From Kutzneria sp036403095 (GTDB taxonomy: Bacteria > Actinomycetota > Actinomycetes > Mycobacteriales > Pseudonocardiaceae), in contig DASWRQ010000123.1 in the NCBI GenBank assembly GCA_036403095.1, positions 9,762-73,761 on the forward strand: a DNA stretch of 64,000 nt, read 5' to 3'. The translations under genes and the position numbers were made by a program. The notes beneath the pieces were generated by a model, which was not told the DNA's origin, ran no database searches, and saw nothing but the letters and a program-made list of their open reading frames with translations. Positions 23,102 to 30,191 of this stretch are shown one piece after another; the first letter of the stretch is position 1, and each line of letters starts with the position of its first letter.

Positions 23102-24052
23102 TTAGGCCCAGAGGTGGCCGTCCATGCGCTGCGCGGCCTCGTCGAGGGTGCCGGCGTAGGCGCCGGTGGACAGGTACTTCCAGCCGCCGTCGGCGACGAC
23201 GAAGACCACGTCGGCGTCCTTGCCGGCGGCGGCGGCCTTCTCGGCGGCGGCGAGGGCGGCGTGCAGGATCGCCCCGGTGGAGATGCCGGCGAAGATGCCC
23301 TCGGACTCCAGCAGCTGCCGGGTGCGGCGCAGGGCGTCGTAGGAGCCGACGGAGTAGCGGCCGGTGAGCACCTCGGGGTCGTACAGCTCGGGCACGAAGC
23401 CCTCGTCGAGGTTGCGCAGGCCGTAGACCAGCTCGCCGTACCGGGGCTCGGCGGCGATGATCTGGATGTCGGGCTTGTGCTCACGCAGGAACCGCCCGGC
23501 GCCGACCAGGGTGCCGGTGGTGCCGAGGCCGGCCACGAAGTGCGTCACCGACGGCAGGTCGCGCAGGATCTCCGGACCGGTGCCCTCGTAGTGCGCCCGC
23601 GCGTTGGCCGGGTTGCCGTACTGGTAGAGCATCACCCAGTCGGCGTTCTGCTTGGCCAGTTCCTTGGCCATCGCCACGGCCTGGTTGGAGCCGCCGGCGG
23701 CCGGCGAGAACACGATCCGGGCGCCGTAGGCCTGCAGCAGCTGCTTGCGCTCGGTGGAGGTGTTCTCCGGCATCACGCAGACCAGGCCGTAGCCCTTGAG
23801 CTTGGCCGCCATGGCCAGCGAGATGCCGGTGTTGCCGGAGGTGGGCTCCAGGATCGTGCAGCCCGGGGACAGGGTGCCGTCCCGCTCGGCCGCCTCGATC
23901 ATGGCCAGCGCGGGCCGGTCCTTGATCGAGCCGGTCGGGTTGCGGTCCTCGAGCTTCGCCCACAGCCGCACCGTCTCCGACGGCGACAGCCGGGGCAGCC
24001 CGACCAGCGGGGTGTCCCCGAGCGCGTCGAGCAGCGAGTCGTACCGGGCCAC
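23102..24052 (-). CDS. cysM: CysO-dependent O-phosphoserine sulfhydrylase
   Basis: The 316-residue PLP enzyme has DTPLVGLPRLSP, the PLP lysine in NPTGSIKDRPA, the substrate loop EPTSGNTGISLAMAA, and FVAGLGTTGTLVGAGR. It sits directly after cysO and mec, the arrangement of Mycobacterium tuberculosis CysM, which makes cysteine from O-phosphoserine and the thiocarboxylate of CysO. This route resists oxidants better than the sulfide route. GTG 24052 starts 4 bp after the cysO stop. It is the last gene of the nine-gene operon. Confidence 0.95.
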   Translation of the reverse strand: MARYDSLLDALGDTPLVGLPRLSPSETVRLWAKLEDRNPTGSIKDRPALAMIEAAERDGTLSPGCTILEPTSGNTGISLAMAAKLKGYGLVCVMPENTSTERKQLLQAYGARIVFSPAAGGSNQAVAMAKELAKQNADWVMLYQYGNPANARAHYEGTGPEILRDLPSVTHFVAGLGTTGTLVGAGRFLREHKPDIQIIAAEPRYGELVYGLRNLDEGFVPELYDPEVLTGRYSVGSYDALRRTRQLLESEGIFAGISTGAILHAALAAAEKAAAAGKDADVVFVVADGGWKYLSTGAYAGTLDEAAQRMDGHLWA

Positions 24053-24056
24053 GACG

Positions 24057-24335
24057 TCAGCGCATGCCGCCGGCCACGGCCGGCAGGATGGTCACGTTGT
24101 CGCCGTCGGCGACCTTGGCCTCGAGGCCGCCGGCGAAGCGGACGTCCTCGTCGTTGACGTAGATGTTGACGAAGCGGTGCAACACGCCGTCCTTGACCAG
24201 GCGGGACTTCAGGCCGCCGTGGTTGGCCTCGAGGTTGTCGATCACCTCGGACAGGGTCGCCCCGGCGGCCTCGACGGACTTCTCACCGCCGGTGTGGGTG
24301 CGCAGGATCGTCGGGATCGAGACGGTGATGGCCAT
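24057..24335 (-). CDS. cysO: CysO sulfur carrier protein with GGMR C-terminus
   Basis: This 92-residue ubiquitin-fold protein (ITVSIPTILRTHTGG, FVNIYVNDEDVRF, NVTILPAVAGG) is the MoaD/ThiS-like carrier used by CysM. Carriers of this type normally end in Gly-Gly, which is adenylated and thiocarboxylated. Here the frame continues Met-Arg before TGA (24057-24059), so the diglycine must be exposed by removing two residues, or activation differs. The JAMM peptidase just upstream is the obvious candidate. ATG 24335 has GGAGG 11 bases before it. Confidence 0.93.
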   Translation of the reverse strand: MAITVSIPTILRTHTGGEKSVEAAGATLSEVIDNLEANHGGLKSRLVKDGVLHRFVNIYVNDEDVRFAGGLEAKVADGDNVTILPAVAGGMR

Positions 24336-24394
24336 GTGCTGTTCAACCTCCGCTATCGCCTTGACTGTTGGCTGGGACACCCGGCGCGGGCCGG

Positions 24395-24811
24395 TTATTC
24401 CCGGTAGGACTCGACGATCTCCACCGGCTCCTCGGCGATCTCGCCGTCGACGATCCGGTAGGACCGGAACTCGTGGCGGTCCGGCTCCCGGGTGGACACC
24501 AGCACGTAGTGCGCGTCGGGCTCGCCCGCGTAGGACACGTCGGTGCGCGACGGGTAGGCCTCGGTCGCGGTGTGCGAGTGGTAGACCACCGCCGGCACCT
24601 CGTCGTTGCCGTCCATCTCCCGGTACAGCCGCAGCAGGTCGCCCGACTCGAACTCGTAGAACGTGGGCGAGCGCGCGGCGTTGAGCATCGGCACGAAGCG
24701 CTCGGGCCGGTCCGGGGACGGGCCCGCGATCACCCCGCACGCCTCGTCGGGGTGGTCCCGGCGGGCGTGTTCGACAATGGCCTCGACCAGGTCACGGCGG
24801 ATCACCAGCAC
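24395..24811 (-). CDS. mec: Mec, JAMM-family Zn metalloprotease of the CysO pathway
   Basis: This 138-residue protein has the JAMM zinc motif spread over an N-terminal Glu, HSHTATEAYPSRTD (H-x-H...S..D), with no other domain. In mycobacteria Mec removes the newly made cysteine from the CysO C-terminus. Because CysO here ends GGMR, Mec may also trim that tail, as QbsD does for QbsE. GTG 24811 is the start. It is followed 59 bp later by cysO, and preceded by the DUF2017-like gene. Confidence 0.93.
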   Translation of the reverse strand: MLVIRRDLVEAIVEHARRDHPDEACGVIAGPSPDRPERFVPMLNAARSPTFYEFESGDLLRLYREMDGNDEVPAVVYHSHTATEAYPSRTDVSYAGEPDAHYVLVSTREPDRHEFRSYRIVDGEIAEEPVEIVESYRE

Positions 24812-24856
24812 ACCGTCATCCTAGTAGGTGGCCGGGGTTGTCCCGGGGTGTGGGAA

Positions 24857-25375
24857 TCAGCCGGTCAGCTGGGCGGCCAGCTCCGGGCGCAGCGCCCGGA
24901 CCAGCTGTCCCTGCAGCTCGGCGAACAGTCCGGCGCTGCGAAGCTGGGCATCACCCGACCGGGTGTCGCCCTGCGTGCCGCGCGGCACCCACACCAGCCG
25001 GGCCTGCCCGAGCACCCGGATCCAGTCGTCCACGCCGGCCAGCGGATAGCTCACCGGGCCGGTGTCCGGGATCGAGGCCAGCACCCGGCGGGCCGCGTCG
25101 CGCAGCTCCACCCGCAGGTCGTTGCCCCAGCGGGCGAGGAACTCCTGCGCCGACGGCGAGTAGTCCGACACCGGCGGCAGCAGCCGGTCCAGCAGCTCCA
25201 GCCGGTCCCGCCGGAACATCAGGCGGTCCCGGAAGCCGCCCTGCGCCGGCATGTCGTCCAGGTACCGGGCCAGCGTGCCGATGCCCTCCCGCAGCGCCGA
25301 CACCGTGTGCTCGGTCAGGTTCAGCAGCACCTGGCTCTCGCCGACGACCACGTCGAAGCCGTGCGACCAGCTCAT
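24857..25375 (-). CDS. Second DUF2017-like protein
   Basis: A 172-residue protein I assign to the DUF2017 group by layout: a helical first half (LTEHTVSALREGIGTLARYL), RLELLDRLLPP matching the DPILSRLLPDF of the first copy, and DDWIRVLGQARLVWVPRG matching its EAWLSAINDVRLALGTAL. Conservation is weak, so it would be easily missed. Its ATG overlaps the stop of the ClpS-like gene as ATGA, just as the first DUF2017 follows clpS. Function is unknown; a partner or regulator of the ClpS-like adaptor is inferred. Confidence 0.6.
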   Translation of the reverse strand: MSWSHGFDVVVGESQVLLNLTEHTVSALREGIGTLARYLDDMPAQGGFRDRLMFRRDRLELLDRLLPPVSDYSPSAQEFLARWGNDLRVELRDAARRVLASIPDTGPVSYPLAGVDDWIRVLGQARLVWVPRGTQGDTRSGDAQLRSAGLFAELQGQLVRALRPELAAQLTG

Positions 25376-25611
25376 GGCCTGTTCCTCTCGATCACCGGCC
25401 GCAGCCCGAAGCCCAGCATCCGGGCGGCGATCACCTCGGCGTCGGCCCGCGTCGCCGCCAGCCCCACCGTCGCCTTGCCGTCCACCTCGATCTGCCTGGT
25501 CAGCGCGACCGCGTCGGACAGCGGCAGCCCGCACACCCGGTTCAGCACGTCGGCCACCACCGCGTCCTCGCTGCGCAGGTCGTTGTAGGCGACCACCCGG
25601 AACTCGGTCAT
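25372..25611 (-). CDS. ClpS-like adaptor paralogue
   Basis: The 79-residue product aligns by eye with the ClpS core: RVVAYNDLRSEDAVVADVL against TVVWNDPVNLMSYVTYVL of the neighbouring true ClpS, then DAVALTRQIEVDGKATV against EKATKLMLDVHHKGRAIV. The Asn-Asp of the substrate pocket is kept, but the following Asp/Pro is Leu-Arg and the pocket His is replaced (VDG instead of HHKG). Binding of classical N-degrons is therefore doubtful. It overlaps the 28-codon gene upstream and the DUF2017-like gene downstream, both as ATGA. Confidence 0.65.
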   Translation of the reverse strand: MTEFRVVAYNDLRSEDAVVADVLNRVCGLPLSDAVALTRQIEVDGKATVGLAATRADAEVIAARMLGFGLRPVIERNRP

Positions 25612-25694
25612 TGCGGACCCATTCCCACCAGCTCCGGCCGCAACGTCGCCACGATCTGGTACTGCACCGCGGTCAGGTAGTGCCAGTCCGTCAC
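25608..25694 (-). CDS. 28-residue microprotein coupled on both sides
   Basis: GTG 25694 overlaps the P1-peptidase stop as GTGA, and its own TGA (25608-25610) overlaps the ClpS-like ATG. The product reads TDWHYLTAVQYQIVATLRP then ELVGMGPQ, with an aromatic start and one amphipathic helix. It has no signal peptide or Cys. Overlap at both ends in an operon where every other junction is of the same kind is strong evidence for translation. The alternative is a coupling cistron that only carries ribosomes to the next start. The family is not recognised. Confidence 0.6.
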   Translation of the reverse strand: MTDWHYLTAVQYQIVATLRPELVGMGPQ

Positions 25695-26665
25695 TTTCCC
25701 CCCAGAGCCTCCGGCCATGCGTCACGGTACGCCGGGACACCGGCCACCGTGGTGGCCGCGAGCATCCCGTGCACGATGGCCCGGGCGAACACCTGCGCGC
25801 CGGCCTCGCACACCCGGTCCAGCGCCATGCCCCGCACCCCCGACAGCTCCTGCCGGCCGGTGGCCAGCGCGAAGATGGTGTCGCCGTCGTACATGGCGTG
25901 CGCGGGCCGGATGGCCCGGGCCAGGCCGTCGTGGGCGACGGCGGCGATCCGCTGGCACTCGGCCTTGGACAGCACGGCGTCGACGGCGACCACACCGATC
26001 GTGGTGTTCAACGCGGAGCGCTTGGGCCGCAGTTCCACGGCCGGCGCGCCGGGCACGGACACGCCGAACTCGCCGTCGATCTCATGGTCGAGGGCCCAGG
26101 GCAGGCCGGCGGGACTCACGGCCTCCCCCATGGCGTTCACGGCCGCGATGGCGCCGACGGTGAGCCCGTCGACGACCATGCTGGCGGTGCCGATGCCGCC
26201 CTTCAGCGACCCGCACCGAGCGCCGGTCCCGGCGCCGACGCAGCCCTGCTGGACGGGCCCGGCGGAGGCTGCCTCGCAAGCCGCGTAACCGAAGGAGGCG
26301 TCGGGGCGGTTGCCCCAGTCGCTCAGCTTGAGGTCGAACAGCACGGCCGACGGCACCACCGGCACGACCTCGTGCGGCAACTCCCCCACGCGGACGCCGT
26401 GGTTGCGCTCGGCCAGCCAGCGCATCACGCCGTCGGCCGCGGCCAGCCCGTAGGCGCTGCCGCCGGTCAGGCACACGCCATGGATCTCCTGCACCAGTCG
26501 GGACGGCTCCAGCACGTCGGTCTCCCGCGTGCCGGGCGCGCCGCCACGCTGGTCCACTCCGGCCACCGCGCCGTCCGGCGTCAGCACCACGGTTGTGCCG
26601 GTGGCCCAGCCGTCGCCCAGCCGCTGGTACTGGCCGACCAGCACACCGGGCACGTCGGTGATCAC
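25691..26665 (-). CDS. P1-family (S58) self-cleaving peptidase/amidohydrolase
   Basis: A 324-residue Ntn-hydrolase of the DmpA/NylC family: ITDVPGVLVGQYQ, LTGGSAYGLAAADGVM, GTGARCGSLKGGIGTAS and the autocleavage site RSALN/TTIGVV at Asn220/Thr221. DmpA uses Gly/Ser, whereas NylC uses Asn/Thr, so the nucleophile here is Thr221 as in NylC. Substrates in the family include D- or beta-peptides and 6-aminohexanoate oligomers. GTG 26665 overlaps the DUF2017 stop. The mycobacterial counterpart Rv1333 holds the same operon position. Confidence 0.9.
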   Translation of the reverse strand: MITDVPGVLVGQYQRLGDGWATGTTVVLTPDGAVAGVDQRGGAPGTRETDVLEPSRLVQEIHGVCLTGGSAYGLAAADGVMRWLAERNHGVRVGELPHEVVPVVPSAVLFDLKLSDWGNRPDASFGYAACEAASAGPVQQGCVGAGTGARCGSLKGGIGTASMVVDGLTVGAIAAVNAMGEAVSPAGLPWALDHEIDGEFGVSVPGAPAVELRPKRSALNTTIGVVAVDAVLSKAECQRIAAVAHDGLARAIRPAHAMYDGDTIFALATGRQELSGVRGMALDRVCEAGAQVFARAIVHGMLAATTVAGVPAYRDAWPEALGGK

Positions 26666-27219
26666 GACGACACCGCGGTGACCAGACTCTCCTGCACCCA
26701 GGTGAGCCAGTGGTAGACGCCGAGGTGCGAGGACCGGGGATCGTCCTCGGGCAGCTCGTCCGGCATGTCCTCGGTGACGTCAAGGGCCGTGCCCAGGGCC
26801 AGCCGCACGTCGTTGATCGCCGACAGCCACGCCTCGGCCTGCTCCACCGACAGCAGGACCTGGCCGCCGTCGGGCGGACAGGTGTCCATCACGATCTGCG
26901 CCACGCCGGTCTTGAACTCCAGCAGCTCCGGCTCGTGCAGGCTGCGCAGCGCGGCCGCCGAGTCCAGGTCCTCCTTGGTCGGCTGGTCGTCGTCCAACCG
27001 GTGGAAGTCGGGCAGCAGCCGGGACAGGATCGGGTCGTCCGGGGCCGTCGACGGTCCCACCCTGATCCCCGTCAGCTCGGCCAGCTCGTCATCGGGCGCG
27101 TCCTGCTCCCGGGCGGCCAGCATGTCCAGCACCTGGCCGACCAGCCCGCGCAGGATCGCCGCCTCCTGCCGGTCCACCTCGGCGGCCACCTGCTCGCCGC
27201 GCCGCCGCCAACCGCGCAC
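26662..27219 (-). CDS. DUF2017 protein
   Basis: The product (185 aa) is acidic and all-helical, with the DUF2017 blocks AAEVDRQEAAILRGLVGQVLDML, DPILSRLLPDF, LLSVEQAEAWLSAINDVRLALGTAL and a final WVQESL helix, given here in parts. No catalytic motif is visible. It starts at GTG 27219 in a one-base overlap with the clpS TAG (TAGTG) and ends overlapping the P1 peptidase start. The fixed clpS-DUF2017 pairing across Actinobacteria suggests a ClpS-related function, which is not established. Confidence 0.88.
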   Translation of the reverse strand: MRGWRRRGEQVAAEVDRQEAAILRGLVGQVLDMLAAREQDAPDDELAELTGIRVGPSTAPDDPILSRLLPDFHRLDDDQPTKEDLDSAAALRSLHEPELLEFKTGVAQIVMDTCPPDGGQVLLSVEQAEAWLSAINDVRLALGTALDVTEDMPDELPEDDPRSSHLGVYHWLTWVQESLVTAVSS

Positions 27220-27506
27220 TACGAGTCCTGCTGCATGGTCGCCCACAGGCCGGCGGCGTGCAGTTTCGCCACGTCGGTCTCCACCTTCTCCTTGCTGCCC
27301 GATGACACGATCGCCCGGCCCTTGTGGTGCACGTCGAGCATCAGCTTGGTGGCCTTCTCGCGGCTGTAGCCGAAGATCTTCTGGAGCACGTAGGTGACGT
27401 AGGACATCAGGTTGACCGGGTCGTTCCACACGACGGTCAGCCACGGATGGTCCTCGCTCCCGACCGACTCCACCTCCGGCTTGTGCTGCTCGACGGGCGT
27501 GGTCAT
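27219..27506 (-). CDS. clpS: ClpS, ATP-dependent Clp protease adaptor
   Basis: This 95-residue adaptor has a flexible Glu-rich N-terminus (EQHKPEVESVGSED) and the core WLTVVWNDPVNLMSYVTYVL, GYSREKATKLMLDVHHKGRA. It keeps the Asn-Asp and His of the N-degron pocket. ClpS delivers proteins with bulky hydrophobic N-terminal residues to ClpAP/ClpCP. ATG 27506 is 43 bp from the divergent pncB start, so both promoters share a very short gap. It is the first gene of the nine-gene operon that ends at cysM. Confidence 0.95.
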   Translation of the reverse strand: MTTPVEQHKPEVESVGSEDHPWLTVVWNDPVNLMSYVTYVLQKIFGYSREKATKLMLDVHHKGRAIVSSGSKEKVETDVAKLHAAGLWATMQQDS

Positions 27507-27549
27507 ACCGCCAATGGTGTCATGCCGTTCCCCATTAGGCTGACCAGCT

Positions 27550-28848
27550 ATGACCAGTACGAGCACCGCGCTGCTCACCGACCACTACGAGCTGACGATG
27601 CTGTCCAGCGCACTGTGCGACGACACCGCGGACCGCCCCTGCGTGTTCGAGGTCTTCGCCCGCAGGCTGCCGGACGGCCGCCGTTACGGCGTGGTCGGCG
27701 GCACCGCCCGACTGCTGGAGGCGATCACCCGGTTCCGGTTCGAGCGGGCCGAGCTTGACCAGCTGGCCGCGGCCGACGTGGTGGACGAGCGGACGCTGGC
27801 CTGGTTGGCCGACTACGAGTTCACCGGCGACGTGGACGGCTACCCGGAGGGCGAGCTGTACTTCCCGGGCTCGCCGATCCTGACCGTGCGCGCGCCGTTC
27901 GCGACCGGCGTGGTGCTGGAGACGCTGGCGCTGTCGATCCTCAACCACGACAGCGCGATCGCCTCGGCGGCGGCCCGCATGGTCACCGCGGCCAACGGCC
28001 GTCGCATGATCGAGATGGGCTCGCGCCGCACGCACGAGGAGGCGGCGGTCGCCTCGGCCCGCGTCTCCTACCTGGCCGGCTTCACGGCGACGTCGAACCT
28101 GGAGGCGGGCCGCCGCTACGGCATCCCGACCGCCGGCACCTCGGCCCACGCCTTCACGCTGCTGCACGACAGCGAGGAGGCGGCGTTCCGGGCGCAGGTG
28201 GAGAAACTGGGCGCGGGCACGACGTTGTTGGTCGACACGTACGACATCACCAAGGGCATCCAGACCGCGGTGGAGGTGGCCGGCCCGGAGCTGGGCGCGA
28301 TCCGCATCGACTCCGGCGACGTCGGCCCGCTGGCCCGGCAGGCCCGCGAGCAGCTGGACTCGCTCGGCGCCCGCAACACGAAGATCGTCGTCTCCGGCGA
28401 CCTCGACGAGTACGCCATCGCGGCGCTGCGGGCCGAGCCGGTGGACTCCTACGGCGTCGGCACCTCGCTGGTGACCGGCTCGGGTGCGCCGACCGCGGGC
28501 ATGGTCTACAAGCTGGTGGAGGTTGAAGGCCGGCCGGTGGCCAAACGCAGCTCGCACAAGGAGTCCCGCGGCGGCCGCAAGGGCGCGCTGCGCCGCTACC
28601 GCGAAACCGGCACGGCGATCGAAGAGGTCGTCTATCGAGTCGATTCCTCTCTGGGGGTTCACAAGCCCGAGCTCGGCGAGCACGACCGCGACCTGCAGAT
28701 CCCCCTGGTGCGGGCTGGACAGCCGGCGCCCGACCTGCCGACCATCGAGCAGAGCCGCGAACGGCTGCGGCAGGCCCTGGTCAGCGTGCCGTGGGAGGGC
28801 CTGAAGCTCTCGCACGGCGAACCGGCGATCCCGACGACTTTCCTGTGA
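27550..28848 (+). CDS. pncB: Nicotinate phosphoribosyltransferase
   Basis: The 432-residue enzyme shows LLTDHYELTMLSSAL at the start, GSRRTHEEAAVASARVSYLAGFTATSN with the phosphoribosyl-site residues, and RIDSGDVGPLARQAREQLD. It makes nicotinate mononucleotide from nicotinate and PRPP for NAD salvage. It is followed 8 bp later by a nicotinamidase gene, so nicotinamide to nicotinate to NaMN is encoded in one unit. The mycobacterial counterpart lies next to dinG; here about 5.5 kb separate them. Confidence 0.95.
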   Translation: MTSTSTALLTDHYELTMLSSALCDDTADRPCVFEVFARRLPDGRRYGVVGGTARLLEAITRFRFERAELDQLAAADVVDERTLAWLADYEFTGDVDGYPEGELYFPGSPILTVRAPFATGVVLETLALSILNHDSAIASAAARMVTAANGRRMIEMGSRRTHEEAAVASARVSYLAGFTATSNLEAGRRYGIPTAGTSAHAFTLLHDSEEAAFRAQVEKLGAGTTLLVDTYDITKGIQTAVEVAGPELGAIRIDSGDVGPLARQAREQLDSLGARNTKIVVSGDLDEYAIAALRAEPVDSYGVGTSLVTGSGAPTAGMVYKLVEVEGRPVAKRSSHKESRGGRKGALRRYRETGTAIEEVVYRVDSSLGVHKPELGEHDRDLQIPLVRAGQPAPDLPTIEQSRERLRQALVSVPWEGLKLSHGEPAIPTTFL

Positions 28849-28856
28849 GGCGACCG

Positions 28857-29426
28857 ATGGCTACCGCACTGATCGTGGTGGACGTGCAGAACGACTTCTG
28901 CGAGGGCGGCTCGCTGGCGGTGGCCGGCGGCGCGGCCGTGGCGGCCGACATCTCGCGGCACATCGCGGCGCACCGGTACGACCACGTGGTCGCGACCCGC
29001 GACTACCACCAGGACCCGGGCGCGCACTTCAGCGACAGCCCGGACTACTCGTCGAGCTGGCCGGCGCACTGCGTGGCCGGCACGCCCGGCGCGTCGTTCC
29101 ATCCGGAGCTGGACGTGGCGCCGATCGAGGCGGTGTTCTCCAAGGGCGCCAACGCGGCCGCGTACTCGGGCTTCGAAGGCGTCGGCCCGGAGGGCAAGTC
29201 GCTCGAGGAGTGGTTGCGCGGCAAGGGGGTCGACCACGTGGAGGTGGTCGGCCTCGCGATCGACTACTGCGTGAAGGCGACCGCGCGGCAAGCGCACGAT
29301 CTGGGCTTCGACACCACCGTGCTGCTGGACCTGACCGCCGGCGTCGGGGCCAAGAGCACCGACTCCGCGCTGACCGAGTTGCAGGGCGCGGGCGTCATGC
29401 TCGTGGGTTCCCCGAGGGGCTACTGA
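28857..29426 (+). CDS. pncA: Nicotinamidase (isochorismatase-like)
   Basis: The product (189 aa) starts TALIVVDVQNDFCEGGSL (catalytic Asp9), contains ATRDYHQDPGAHF with the metal ligands, and AIDYCVKATARQAHDLGF with the nucleophilic Cys. Nicotinamidases deamidate nicotinamide to nicotinate. ATG 28857 is chosen because it gives the exact family N-terminus; it follows the pncB stop by 8 bp. A 9-bp stem-loop overlaps the stop codon. Direct coupling to pncB supports NAD salvage. Confidence 0.95.
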   Translation: MATALIVVDVQNDFCEGGSLAVAGGAAVAADISRHIAAHRYDHVVATRDYHQDPGAHFSDSPDYSSSWPAHCVAGTPGASFHPELDVAPIEAVFSKGANAAAYSGFEGVGPEGKSLEEWLRGKGVDHVEVVGLAIDYCVKATARQAHDLGFDTTVLLDLTAGVGAKSTDSALTELQGAGVMLVGSPRGY

Positions 29427-29436
29427 GCCCTCGGGG
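29410..29436. terminator. Stem-loop at the end of pncA
   Basis: CCCCGAGGG (29410-29418) and CCCTCGGGG (29428-29436) form a perfect 9-bp stem spanning the pncA stop, followed by AAA on the plus strand. It separates pncA from the convergent secreted-protein gene and probably terminates from both sides. Confidence 0.6.
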
Positions 29437-29442
29437 AAACCG

Positions 29443-30090
29443 TCACGACACGGGTGAGCAGGCGGCGTGGCCGACGATGACCTCGCCGCTCATCGGGCCG
29501 TCCCCGTCGGGGAACAGCTGGATGTGCAGCATGTTGATGGTCACGCTGCCGTCGTTGGGTTGAGGCTGGATCACCTCGTTGAAGGTGATGCGGGCCTGCG
29601 GGTTGTCGGCCGGGCCGACGGTGGTGCTGTAGTTGGCCGGGATCGGCTTCGGCGCCGTGACCCCCTGCAGGCCGCTGAACTGGAAGTTCGCGGTCGTGCT
29701 GGTGGTCGTCGCCACGCAGCTGGCCGAGTAGTTGGCCAGCTTGATCTCCGGGCCGCCGTAGGGCACCAGGGCGGTCAGGTCGAAGCTGTCGCCGGTGGCC
29801 TGCATCTTGGCCGTCTTCGCGCCGGCGTCCTTGGTGCACGTGGTGCTGCCGGCGCCGAAAGTGGCGACGCCGTAGGCATGCGTGCCCCGGCTGGAGTTGT
29901 GCTGGTCCGCGGTCACGTCGCACTGCGCGATGGGCGGCACGGTGACCGGCCGGCCGGCCCTGGTCACGTCGACCTGCCCCAGCGAGGTCTGGCCAAGCGG
30001 CGTCGCCCCGGCCGGAACCGCCGTGAGCGCCATCGCCGCGATCACCGCGACCGCTCCGGCTCCGACGCGCCGCGCGCTCCTGCTGAACAT
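29443..30090 (-). CDS. Secreted protein, choice-of-anchor P-like
   Basis: The 215-residue product has a Sec signal peptide (about residues 1-29; RSARR then AGAVAVIAAMALTAVPAGA) and a mature beta-rich domain with four Cys (QCDVT, TTCTKD, SASCVA, HAACSP) that may form two disulfides. The pattern HAYGVATFGAG resembles the actinobacterial secreted family named choice-of-anchor P. There is no visible membrane anchor. ATG 30090 follows AAGGACG. It lies 101 bp after wecB on the same strand. Function unknown. Confidence 0.7.
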   Translation of the reverse strand: MFSRSARRVGAGAVAVIAAMALTAVPAGATPLGQTSLGQVDVTRAGRPVTVPPIAQCDVTADQHNSSRGTHAYGVATFGAGSTTCTKDAGAKTAKMQATGDSFDLTALVPYGGPEIKLANYSASCVATTTSTTANFQFSGLQGVTAPKPIPANYSTTVGPADNPQARITFNEVIQPQPNDGSVTINMLHIQLFPDGDGPMSGEVIVGHAACSPVS

Positions 30091-30191
30091 CGTCGTCCTT
30101 TCTGGAGTGAGCTTCGTTCGCGTCCGATCATCTGCGCTCGCTCGCCGTCATGTAAGCGGATGGCGCGATAGCCACCCGGACGAGTGACAGG

